NCBI GenBank assembly: GCA_963971535.1
Contig: OZ020589.1
Coordinates: forward strand, 89,836,683 to 89,900,682
Reading direction: 5' to 3'
DNA from: Notolepis coatsorum
Taxonomy: Eukaryota > Chordata > Actinopteri > Aulopiformes > Paralepididae
DNA length: 64,000 nt
The position numbers and the translations under genes are program-made. Below the pieces are notes generated by a model. That model was not told the origin of the DNA, made no database searches, and saw only the letters and a program-made list of their open reading frames with translations. Each line of letters starts with the position of its first letter. Position 1 is the stretch's first letter. Below, one piece after another: positions 31,370-42,500 of the stretch.

Positions 31370-32745
31370 TACTTATCTATTTTTGTCTAGCACAGTCTCT
31401 GGAGCGTAACAGAAAGAAGCATTTTGTATAAAAGTATTCTGTACTTCTGTATGACAACCAGTGTTGGGACTAACGCGTTACAAAGTAACGCATTACAGTA
31501 ACGAAGTTACTTTTTGCGATAAATAGTACTCTAACGCATTACTTTTCAAATTCAGTAACGCTACTTACGTTACTGAATGGTTCGTCACTGCGTTATTTGC
31601 GTTATATACGGCGTAGATTGATAGCGAGTGGTAGTGATTATTATTATTATTATTTATCCTCATATCCTGTCTGCCTGGCTGCGAGGAAACGCTATGCTGG
31701 GGGCGTGTTTTGTTTACTATTCCTGAGATTCCTGACTGATAATGGCAGCGCCCAGCTACTGCTACTCGCGTATTTCTCTTTTGTCGAGCGAAAAGAAAAT
31801 AACGTTTTAGTTATGTCATTTGTGTTTTGGCTCAAAGATACTGGAGTATAACGTTAACTACGAGGACTCATCCAAATCCACTCGCCACCCGCGTAGAATG
31901 ATACGAGGCGACACACAGCAAATGGGACGGAAAACTTTTTTCAACTACTTGGAGAGAGAATATACAGTACAACATGGAAATGAAACAAAGAAAATGTTTA
32001 AGGGGCTGCAGGACTAACTTTACATCTCGACAGACACTGGTGAGTGCAGTGATGTGAATGTAAATGAATGGAAACTCAAGTTGATCAACGCATTTCTGAC
32101 TACAAATCTGCCAGGGAATCTCATCAATACTAATCAAACAATATAAATATAGTCCTTTCATGCACAATTGATATCCTAACTATTCTAACGTTGCAATGCA
32201 CGATTGATATCTTAAACAACGTTGCAAGACTGTTATAATGAAACGCTCCGGCGACAGATATCAAGGCTGTTCCTCAAGCACTTATTTTCAACCTAGAACC
32301 TAGAACGTGCATGCGCTCAACCTAAACGTGCATGCGCGCAACCTAAACGTGCATGCGCGCAACCTAAACGTGCATGCGCTCAACCTCCCCGAGCAATTAG
32401 GCACGGTGCATTTCTTATTACGTCGGGACATTTGTGTTTGTGTCAGATTTGTGTTTATCTAGACCACATTGCTTAGCAGAGTTCAGTGATGTGAATGGAA
32501 ACTGTCAAGTTGATCAACCGATTTTGAGTATCTGTATCTGGCTGCATGGGAGCAATTTTTTTCTTCTTCAAGTAACTAAATAGTTACTTTTCACAGTAAC
32601 GCATTACTTTTGGGTGTAAGTAACTAGTAACGTAACAGAGTTACTTTTTAAATGAGTAACTAGTAAAGTAACTGAGTTACTATTTTTCAGTAACTAGCAC
32701 AACACTGATGACAACTAATAAAGAAACTTGAGAAACTTGACTTGA
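31370..32745 (+). mobile_element. Jockey-group LINE 3' tail, split by a hAT
   Basis: 31380-31458 plus 32716-32745 together read like the 3' tail at 58970-59060 (GTATTCTGTA.TTCTGTATGA, AACTAATAAAGAAACTTGA). The hAT at 31459-32707 inserted within it. No coding sequence remains. Confidence 0.65.
31459..32707. mobile_element. hAT element, TSD ATGACAAC (copy 1)
   Basis: Ends CAGTGTTGGGACTAACGCGT and, read backwards, CAGTGTTGTGCTAGTTACTG, with many GTAACG/GTAACT words near both ends. Perfect 8-base duplication ATGACAAC at 31451-31458 and 32708-32715. A second, inverted copy is at 60616-62329. The short frames inside lack transposase motifs. It contains a ~20-base unit (ACGTGCATGCGC) repeated four times at 32305-32375. 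Confidence 0.9.
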
Positions 32746-33876
32746 CCTGCATTCTTTCAAATGTATATAATTAATCATTAAAACAGATATGTACCAAATA
32801 AGAAATACAAATTCCACAGAAGGCATTAAATAATTATTATTTTCAATCTTTTCCCAATAATTGCATAATTGTGTTTGAATATCTGAGTAATTAAAGTAAT
32901 TATACATTTGTACAAAATAGCTGGTTCAGATATGGTTAATCCAGCTGCCCTGTGATCAGATTAATCCATATTATTTATTTTTCCGACATCAAATGCGTAA
33001 TTTCTTATCATACAAATATTGTCATATTTATTTTGATTATGATTAAGTAAATAATTCCAAGGAGGCCTGTAGCGTTGACATGAAGGAATCACTATGAGAA
33101 CACAGTCTGTCAAGTTAATAACATTTTCAATTAGTCAATCAATCATAAGTGTGCTCCTCAGCACTCTTAAATCTGCTCTCAGCCACGCTCAAATCTGATC
33201 TCAGGAAAATTTGGGGAATCGCGCTACCAGCCCTAATATGTCTTAAATGGGCAGAAATCTGCCTAAGAGGACATTTTTGGTCGTAAATCCGTTCGGGAAT
33301 GAGACCCATTGATTCTGTCTCAGTCGGTTCCAAGATAAGTCTTCCAAAATAACTCTTTGGAAAATTTTCGGAAATGAGACCCAATGTCTTTCCATCTAGC
33401 TCGCGTTAACTGGCTAACCTAGCTCACGTTAACTGGCTAACCGTGTCGTCACTGATCGACCTCTCCCACACATGCACGCAATTAATGACATAATGCGGAC
33501 AGCCATACCAGTGACAATGTTTAGCTTTTAGTGCCAAATGATAAGAGTCTGAAAAGAGAATGTTGAATATTTATTTTGCATCGAAAATCACAACATACTA
33601 CTACTAGTCAATTAATGATACTAATACTAATCTATACAATCTATACAATCACCTGTTGTTGAATAAATACCATTACTTTCTAGTTATTACTAAAAAACAG
33701 TATATAAAACAGTATCTGTTAAAAAAAATAAGTTTTATAATTTATATAATATAATATTTAAATTATTATAATTTTTTTTAAATGCATGCACTGGTATCGG
33801 ATCAGTATCGGTATCGGCCGATACCCAAAGCTTAGGTATCGGAATCGGATTGGAAAGGAAAAAATTGTATCGGAAC

Positions 33877-34774
33877 TGTGAGGTTTGGTCCGCTCACCAC
33901 CCACTCGCTCTGTTCCTTTAAGGTATTTTGTTAATTAATTGCATTCCCCGCCACACGCTTCTTTCCTGTAAGATGCCGTGTTGATTGGTGCTCTTCCCAC
34001 CACACGCTTCTGGAGCAATGATCAATTTCATCCCGCAGCTGTCACAGCTTGTCATCAGCGCCCTGTGGCTTTATATACCCTGATTCCCCTAGTATCGATG
34101 TTGGATCGTTTTGAATATTCCCTGCATCTGCCTGTCTTTCCCGTTCGCTGTTCCCTGTCTGTTGCTCCCCAGGACTTTCGTGAAGTATCCCTGTGGAGAA
34201 CCTGATTCCCCGTACGAAGCTGCGCCTCGTTTATCTGCCCGCTTTACGCGTTGCGCTCTGGTGAGTTTTTGGAAACAGTTCCTTTTGGATCACCCGTTTT
34301 TTGTGTGTTTGTGAAACACCGAAGAGATCCCGTTTTTGTTATACTGTTCTCACCTAATTTTTGTTGTTGGATTTACACTTTGGATTACCGTATTGTTTTT
34401 TCTCTGGACTCTGCTAACTGTGTGTATCACACCGAAGATCAAGTCACTTGGATATTTATTTGGATCAGTCACCTCTCTGTTTCTGTTGTGCGCTGGGCTA
34501 ACTGGGATTTCTCTCTCTCCCTCCGTTTCCACCTGGAGTGTATGCTGGGAGGATCTGCAGAGCGGCTCAGACGTCACAAGCTAATTCCTCACCACCACCT
34601 ACTGGGAGAATCTGCAGAGCCGCAACATTCTTCACATGCCAGATTCCCTGTTTGTTCTGTTGCTCAACCTAATTCTATCTTGTGACTCTGAGAATAAATA
34701 CGCCCTTGCTTTGGCTAACTCTGAAACAACTCTCTCTGTGCCGTTGCGCTTGGGGTCGGTTACAAACCCTAACA
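33877..34774 (+). mobile_element. Solo LTR, TSD GGAAC
   Basis: Starts TGTGAGGTTTGGTCCGCTCA, ends GGTTACAAACCCTAACA, flanked by GGAAC (33872-33876, 34775-34779). Units B and C show the uninterrupted site TATCGGAACATCTC. TATA-like TTTATATACC (34070) and AATAAA (34692) lie in U3-R-U5 order on the plus strand. Read backwards, its ends match the LTRs at 16345/20242 (TGTTA.GGTTTGTAACCGACC and CAAA.CCTCACA), so it is the same family, but it is 898 bp and lacks the minisatellites. Confidence 0.9.
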
Positions 34775-34993
34775 GGAACATCTCTAATTAGTATTCCGTT
34801 CATTTCGTTTTGTATTTTGTTTACTTCGTAATGTATAAAGGTTGTTTAATTTGTATTATGTGTCTATAGTCCAACGCACACGGCGGGTGATTTTTGCCAG
34901 GCGACCGACTTTTTAAGCGAGGTGACCGACAGAATTGTATCGCTTCCATTGTTATGAATGAAACAACCCGTTTCTCTCTCTCTCCGTCTCTCT

Positions 34994-35160
<167 letters not shown>

Positions 35161-35417
35161 CCTGATATCTGCCAACAGCGCTGTCATGAGTGCAGACTGC
35201 TCCGCAAGCCACACATATCCCGCGCAGGTGATTGATTGATTGAAAATTGTATTAACAGATTGCAGAATGGGTACAATACAGTACGGCTCAATACACACAA
35301 TTGTTAACTCATTGACTGCCAGCTATTATCCTCATCCTGTAGTAGCTACCGCCACCGCTGTAAACGGTGGGAGTCGCTCACCTTGTTTGCAGGGCTATAA
35401 CTATTTAAATATTATTT

Positions 35418-35571
35418 AAGCATTACATCACGCGCAGGAGTGTGTTATACTCATTAGATCACACCTAGGGGTGGTTGTTAGGCCCGATGCGCAGCGGAGG
35501 GTCGTTAGACCCCCCTAGTCATGATCTAATGAGTATAACACACAACTTCAAGTGATGTAATGCTTTTATAC
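35418..35571. repeat. Hairpin element (copy in unit A)
   Basis: AGCATTACATCAC ... GTGTGTTATACTCATTAGAT and its complement (ATCTAATGAGTATAACACAC ... GTGATGTAATGCT) pair into a ~65-base-arm hairpin. The same structure is at 60228-60375 in unit B. It follows TTAACTCATTGACTGCC at 35305, which resembles the TTAA-element ends. Confidence 0.75.
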
Positions 35572-35806
35572 AATGGCCCAATTCACCCAACCTTATTGCT
35601 ATACAATAAACATACAGTAATTGAAGCATAATGGAGATTTATTCACAAAACCATCCACAGAGAAAGTAGATCCAATAGTAGATCCAATGGTCTGAAAAAA
35701 AAAAAAAAAAAAATCGACGGCCATTATTATTATTATTTTTTTAAGTCAGCAATTTTTCTTTTGTTTCACAATGGGTCATGACAAACCAATTACATAATCC
35801 AACATA

Positions 35807-36051
35807 TCGCTGCTGTCGGGACAAAACCTCATAACTCAATTTTTTTAATTTTTTTTATTATGTAAATCAACTCCGTAGATCATCCTCCATATGTGTGTGT
35901 GGGTTTTACAAAGTTTAAACAATGGGAAAGCATTAAACCGATCATCTGTCTAAACCTCCTAACTCTATTCACCCTCAAATCTGTGTTAGTTTTTTCATCT
36001 GCTGAAAAGTTGGGTTTTTGGAGTTATGAGGTTTTGTCCCGACAGCAGCGA
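35807..36051. mobile_element. TA-flanked MITE (Tc1/mariner-like)
   Basis: Ends TCGCTGCTGTCGGGACAAAA and, mirrored, TTTTGTCCCGACAGCAGCGA, flanked by TA on both sides. Unit B has the uninterrupted site AACATATGTGTAA near 60601. 245 bases, no coding frame. Confidence 0.85.
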
Positions 36052-36453
36052 TATGTGTAACGAACTAACATATTCCAGTTGACCATCTTTTTTGGAGGAT
36101 TCGTTCAAAAGATATTCATACTTCCATTTGTTTATCTATGGCGGACTCATTCAGACTCATCCAGATTTTTTTTTAAAGTAATTCGGTTGTGGGAGGGATC
36201 TGGGGTCACGTGTAGTGTGTTATACGAAATAACAATGGCTAACTTGACTGTTTCAGCCAATCAGAATCAAGATATTTGCATGATGGGAGTTCCGGTTCCG
36301 GGTCGAGGATGTAAGTCGCACTCTGCTAAGCTGCTGCTCCCTTTTTTTATATTTTTACTTTAAAAGCCTCTTTTTATACTCCCAACTCGGTTAAACCTGT
36401 ATGTATACATCACCTTAGGTTTCCAACTAACTATATTGACTGAAAGAACCACA

Positions 36454-37159
36454 ATGGCACAGAAGAAAACAAGCGAAACAAAGAAATCCATTCCACCGAT
36501 ATGGAATCCATTGCTAAGCTAATCGAAGAGCTCACGCAATCCCAGATCAAGCTCACGCAATCCCAGCTTAAGCTCGAGCGCACCTTAACGGAAGGTTTAC
36601 ACTCCCTAACCAACCAGGTTGCCTCTACCAAAGAATCTATCGAATCCAAAATCGACAACCTATGGGAAACGGTTGGTGCACAGACTGCTCGTCTAAACGA
36701 TATGGAAACCGGCTTGAGTACTTGCACTGAAAAGGTGGAAGTGATATATGCTAGATGTGGAGATATAGAAGGAATCAACGATAAGCTAATGGCTAAGCTA
36801 GCCGACGTCGAATACCGACTCCGTCGACCTAATATTCGCATAATAGGACTGGATGAGTCTGTGAGTTACGTAAAATTGGAATAAAATAAATAATTGTTCG
36901 AGAGGCACGGAAGAGGAGGGGTAAACTGGTATACGGAGGGCACATAGTCCAAATGTATGAAGATTACTGCCCCGAAGTCGTGGAGCAGCATTCCCGCTAC
37001 AAGGCCGTCATGGCCTCACTCTACAATCTAGGTTTAAAACCGTCTCTCCAGTACCCTGCGAAGCTGTTCATCATCACCAAAGATGGAGTGAGGATACATA
37101 TTCCCTCGCCTAAGGATGCCACAACCTTCATGAAGAACCAAGATGACACCACATCATAG
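36454..37159 (+). pseudogene. L1 ORF1 (RNA-binding coiled-coil protein), broken
   Basis: ORF1 proteins trimerise and coat L1 RNA. A start reads MAQKKTSETKKS at 36454, then the frame shifts to 36501-36884. That part is a coiled coil (LTQSQIKLTQSQLKLERTLT and KIDNLWETVGAQTARLNDME) leading into the RNA-recognition motif (RRPNIRIIGLDES), where it breaks. The C-terminal domain follows in 36893-37158 (YCPEVVEQHSRYKAVMASLY, RIHIPSPKDA). Much of the RNA-recognition domain between them is deleted, so this copy cannot make a normal ORF1 protein. Confidence 0.75.
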
Positions 37160-37810
37160 GCTACATGATGATTCATTATGGCTTAAACGCCAAGCGGCGT
37201 CATATAATTTCGATAACTTTGTTTTTATAAATAGGTTAACTATATGACGCTGGATATCGCCTAGATACTTTATTTAAATGTTTCGCAACATCTGATATAA
37301 GGGGGGTTTGGTCGGTTTTATTTTGATAACCATTGAACGTCCACTAAGGCTGGGGAGATAAACGTTAGCTCTGTTTAAATGTTCTATGTCATTAATGTCG
37401 AGCCATGACTTGGCTTAATACCTCTGTGGGTCCGTGAAGTTTTTTTTTTTATGTATTCTTTGTGTGTGTACATATTTTTATTGGACTTCAAGATCCATTA
37501 ATGTTTCAGACACGTTCTGCCAGCCACTCACTCGACATATAGTGGTTTCCACCGCCAGCTTCATCATCTACTATTACTTGTTGTCGACATATTAGAAGCT
37601 TCGGCTAGACTAAAATTGGAACAATACAGAGAAGATGCTAGAATGTCAGACAAACTGTTGCACAGCGCCCTCTCCTGACACGATGTTTTATATGTTTGTA
37701 TTTACGCTCATGCTTGGATCTCAACAGGACCTTAACAGTTGGATATATATCTATTATGAAGTGCTACTCCAGACGATTTACACTCAGGCATACTGCAACC
37801 TGTATAGAAT

Positions 37811-38131
37811 ATGGCTAATTTAAATATCTTGATTTGGAATACAGGGGGTCTTAATATTAATCATAAACGCACAAGCGCTTTAACATGGATGAAAAGACAA
37901 CAGGTTGATGTGGCTCTTTTAAGTGAAATGCATCTTTTATTGGCTGACAATGTAAAGCTGGCGGATAAAGTATATAAAAACATAAGCTCCTCCTCCTTTG
38001 GCACCAAGTCCCGTGGGGTAGCTATAGTAACTAAACGGAAGTTGAATATTAAATGAATAGACATATGGTCTGATGCAGAAGGTCGAGTAACTATTGCTAA
38101 AATAGATTACTTTAACAGGAAAATTGCTTTG
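37811..38131 (+). pseudogene. L1 ORF2 endonuclease, first part
   Basis: Reads MANLNILIWNTGGLN (the usual N-terminus with catalytic Asn), LLSEMHL and GVAIVTKRKL: an AP-endonuclease domain. An in-frame stop occurs at 38054. The domain continues to 38131, where the BEL/Pao element interrupts between IALVVV and AYAPN. The first part of ORF2 therefore carries both a nonsense mutation and an insertion. Confidence 0.8.
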
Positions 38132-38136
38132 GTAGT

Positions 38137-39542
38137 TGTTGTGAAGGATCAGATTAAACCGAATATGTATATTTATTTATATATATATATTTAATTGTAT
38201 TTGTATATCGTTTGATATCCCCTGTATATTCCTTGCACAATATGCATTGAATATCCCCGTTTCTACTAAACAGCCCATAATAGTTTCATTCTACCATTGG
38301 ACGAGAACCTGGCGCCAGGTTGCCATACCACTAGGTCCAAGTTCAATCGTGCCGCCTAACATGTCGAGGCAACCCCCGGTTCCGCGCAGTAATATGCCGG
38401 GCGAAATACGAATGGTACTATTTGTTCATAGCGCATATATATATGGCGCTCGTAAAGTAGAACTTTCTTTTAGTCCAGTTCTTTACCCTCCAACAGAGTG
38501 ACAGACGCAAAAGCCTCCCCACGACGCACGTGCGGTGTAGTAGGGCCTACTTGGCCCAGAATAGGCATTGAGATATCGTGTAGATTAATAGTTGAATGGT
38601 CATAGTTTGGCACCATACCGTCGAGTTGGACGTATTCTATTAAGCTAATAATAGTCTATTTATGTATGGTGCATCGTTCGGTTAGAGTCCTACAGTTATC
38701 AGCACCCCCATCGTTCCTGACGTTATCTGGACGCTTATCCAGGCTGGTCAGACCCCTAGTGGTGATTGCATCCGAGGAGCTCCGGGTCAAGAGCGACTGG
38801 ACTTGTATATTGGATTACTCTACCCAGACGACGGCGAGCCTTCCACGGCTCTTGGATTATGCTTTGTGTGCTTTGATTATTCCATGGATAAAGGCCAACA
38901 CTGCCGAGTGTTGGAATTACACCCCGGAGAGGACTCCAGGTGAGGCGGCGCTCTACACGTGAGGTCGCACCACGTCTCTCCGTTGTGGACCGGCAGATAC
39001 CGTTCCACAGAGGGTCCAGCTGTATTCGTCTGCAGCCCGAGGTTCTGTGGGCACTGTGTCCAAGACTTTGGATTCTCCCAAGACACCGTCGGCCAGATGG
39101 GATACCGCCAGCGGCTTCTCTAACCCCCCCCCCTCCTACTGTCTTACAACCAGCGGGACCCCCCCCCCCCCCCTTAGTGTATCCAGCTATAATCATTTAA
39201 GTACCATCGCTATCGTTTCCTAAATATTCCAGGTTGTATACTTACTCCCTGCGCAACCAGAGATTGGACATTCAATGTTGATTTACCTACGAATACTCAT
39301 TTGCCATAAAAGTGCATATTCAATATTTCAAATCATAAATGTAATTAAGTGAATGTTGTATACACCTTTTGCTGTATTAAATATTCGATTTGGTACATTT
39401 GTGTTGGTTCGTTTCATCAGGTGGGAAAGTGTTCATCATACTTATATCTTGTACTGGGTGGCCAGAAGTTAAAGTACATGAGGTAGTGGTATTAAATATC
39501 ATATCTAACAATACAGTCAGGGAATTGTACCCCTCAGTTACA
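38137..39542 (+). repeat. BEL/Pao 5' LTR (1406 bp)
   Basis: Starts TGTTGTGAAGGATCAG and ends CCCTCAGTTACA. A TATATATATGGCGC stretch (38436-38450) could be the TATA region, with AATAAA-like words downstream not obvious. The long C tracts (39124, 39159) are the main length differences from the other LTR. Confidence 0.95.
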
Positions 39543-39544
39543 AT

Positions 39545-39562
39545 TGGTCCTTCGAGCCGGAG
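39545..39562 (+). other. Candidate primer-binding site
   Basis: TGGTCCTTCGAGCCGG starts two bases after the LTR. It begins with TGG, as a site complementary to a tRNA CCA end should. The tRNA is not identified from sequence alone. Confidence 0.6.
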
Positions 39563-39586
39563 GGTAACTAGTGTAATATTAATATA

Positions 39587-42500
39587 GTGTTATTAATATC
39601 GAAATGGCCTATGATGAACACTCCACGAAACGATCCTCCTAACCTAGAACGCCCGCGGCGCAGACGACAGACACCTCAGTACTTAGAGGCTTACACTGTC
39701 AGTCAACTACCTAGCCTTCAACAAACGGTAAACGTGGTAAAAGTAGAAAGTAAAATTATGTCTGACCTTAACGACCAGGTTTCCCCGACCACAGAGGCCC
39801 TAGTAGGTCCTAATGTAACTGACCAAGCCCACGGTGGGGACCAGGAGGGAATTGACATGCCTTTACCCCCCGCCACTACTCAAGAAGTAGTCCCCGACAA
39901 GCCCCGGGAGGAAGACAACCCTACAGAGAGAGAACTCTGCACGGAAGAAGAGGAGGAGAGCGCCGAGGAACTAGAGCTCCAGGACTCCCCAACGAGTACC
40001 CCCAGGAGCGGTTCACGCAGGAGCGGCTCACCTCCACTACCGCCTTCCCCCAGCGAAGCGGAGAGGACACTACAACAGGCGTTCCTCGTCAGCCTGACAG
40101 CCTCTACCGAACGCGATCGGCTCCAAGCACAGACGCTTAGCGAGCGCGAACGTCTCCAAGCACAGGCGACCAGCGAGCGCGAACACCTCCAAGCACAGCA
40201 ACGGAGCGAAGAACAGCGCACAAGTCTGGAGATGAGACGCTTCCAGATGGAAGAGAATATGGCAAGAGACCGGGCCGACACCCAGCGCACCGCTGCCGGT
40301 GCCCAAAGAGACGCAGAGCGCGACAGACTACAAGCGCAACTAATAGAGCAGCTGATCAAAAGGACAACTCCCTCTCCCTCCGCCAGGGGCTCAAGGAACT
40401 CGTCGAGACAGCAGTCAAGAGCAGCGTCACCGCAACGAGCAAGCGACCCTGAACTTGACCAACAGACCGAGTCTAGACCCCCCGCAGATCCCCTTCCCAT
40501 ACCGGTCCAAGCGAGACCCAGCTACAAGGAAGGAGCGGCCTACACTGCGGAGAAGCTAAATAAACGATTACAAGATCTGGAAGATTTGATAGAAGAAGAA
40601 GAGGGAGAAGAGGAGAACCAAGCCCGACGACAGCACAGTACTCCACCGGACCAGGAGGTCCCATACAGTCCAGGCTATACCCCCGCGGCGCTGCGCTACA
40701 GACCCCCGACTCTATTTACGGGTGAGCACGACGCACGACCAGCCACGAGGAACAGTACCTGGACCAGCGGGCCATGGTACCCTGCCAGTACCAGCCCACA
40801 GCGAGGCGCAAGAGGGGACTCGCCCAGGAGGTCTCTCCCCCAACGCTCGCCGATGTATCAGCCATCCACGGCGTCATACAACGCCACGCCGTCATTCCCA
40901 GACTTCGCCTATGAGAGTCGAGCACAGTACACGGAGCTCCGGATGTGCTTAGAGACAATGATGGTGGATGTCGCTGGTGAACGCCACAAGTATGCAATAT
41001 TATTGAAGCACCTGAAAGTACCGCGAGCGCACAATATAGCGCTAGCCTATGCTACCTCCTCGACCCCATACACAGCGGCCCTTGCAGCGCTGGATCAAAG
41101 ATATGGACGTATATGGGATTACGTAATCCAGGAGATAAGGCATATTGACCGCCTACCCCCAGCCACAGACAATCGCTCACTGGACGACCTGTCAATCAAA
41201 GTGCAGTCCCTGGTGGGGATGCTGGGAGCTCAACGGGAGAAGGGCAGGCATGAGCTGTACGCCAACTCTAACGTTGAGAGGATTTTGGAGAAGCTGCCAC
41301 CCGCAAGACAGGAGCGCTTTCGGCGGCAGAGGGACTACCGAGATCCCGACGGCCCCGAGCCATCCCTCCTTGATCTGGCCGACTTCCTGGCGAGAGAGGT
41401 CAGCAGCTTACGACTGGACACCTTCGGGCGGAGCACGCCAAGCTCCAGAGAGGGACCCAGGAGAATAAGTGATGGAAGAAGATCGGTGACTGTCATGCAC
41501 CAATCAGAGTCAGTACCGAGCAGTAAGAGTCACAGCACCCCCTCGAGAAAAGAGAAGTGGAAGATAGCGTGTCCCTACTGTGAGAAAGAACACTGGCTGT
41601 CACAATGTGACTCATTCACAAAGATGAATGCAGAAGAAGTGAGCCAATGGATAAAGTCCAACCGGCGCTGTTATCGATGTGCGCGGCCCCACATGGCAGC
41701 CGAATGCCGCCTAAAGAAAAGGTGCAGCCGGTGCGATGGAGCCCATCTAGATATACTACACGATAGTAACGGAAGACGGCCTATACCTGCACCACGGAGC
41801 GGCACCAAGGCAAGTGTCATGTACATTGACCCCGCCAGCAGCAACGGAGCTCAAGTGCTCTTAAAGGTAGTCCGTGTGACATTGAGCTACCAGGATAAAG
41901 TCATGGACACTTACGCCGTCCTTGATGACGGGTCAGAGAAGACCCTTCTGCTCGCCTCCGCTGCGACTCAGCTGGGACTGCGGGGGAGCAAGAACGAAAT
42001 GACGATTCGGACAATAAGAAGAGATTTAAAGACGATAAAGGGCGAGAATGTCTCCTTCACTATCGCAGCCAACGGGCAGCCAGAGCGACGGTACAAGATC
42101 ACAAATGCTTTCACCAGCCAAGAAATAGGACTCTCGCAGTACACCTACCCTGTCACCAAGTTGATGGATAAATATGTGCACCTGCGCCAATTGCCTATCC
42201 CGCTCATAGACGGCGCTACCCCGACCCTGTTGATAGGCTCCGACCATGCAGAACTCATAGTCCCGATTGACCGGGTCCATACAGGCCCCCGAGGCTGTCC
42301 TGCAGCAGTCGAGACCCGCCTAGGATGGACATTACAAGGCCCCCTCGCTAAATCTCTCAACCGAACCGCAGCCACTAGCTGCTTCCACTCCAGAACGACA
42401 GAAGAAGACACCACTCTCCTGCAGCATGTCGAGAGGCTATGGACCCTAGAGACAATGCCCTTTAAGAACGAAAAGAAAGACATTCGCTCTAAAGAAGACA

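Noticed and set aside
31597-32017. hAT transposase inside 31459-32707
   Set aside because: The short frames have no zinc finger, catalytic or dimerisation motifs; the element is non-autonomous.
38247-38962. Small genes in the BEL/Pao LTRs (84 and 98 codons, present in both LTRs)
   Set aside because: Both copies are identical because the LTRs are; there is no domain or coding context.
40070-40500. 206-codon minus-strand frame opposite gag
   Set aside because: A shadow of the repetitive ERxxLQAQ-coding region on the other strand; Ser/Leu/Arg-rich with no domain.
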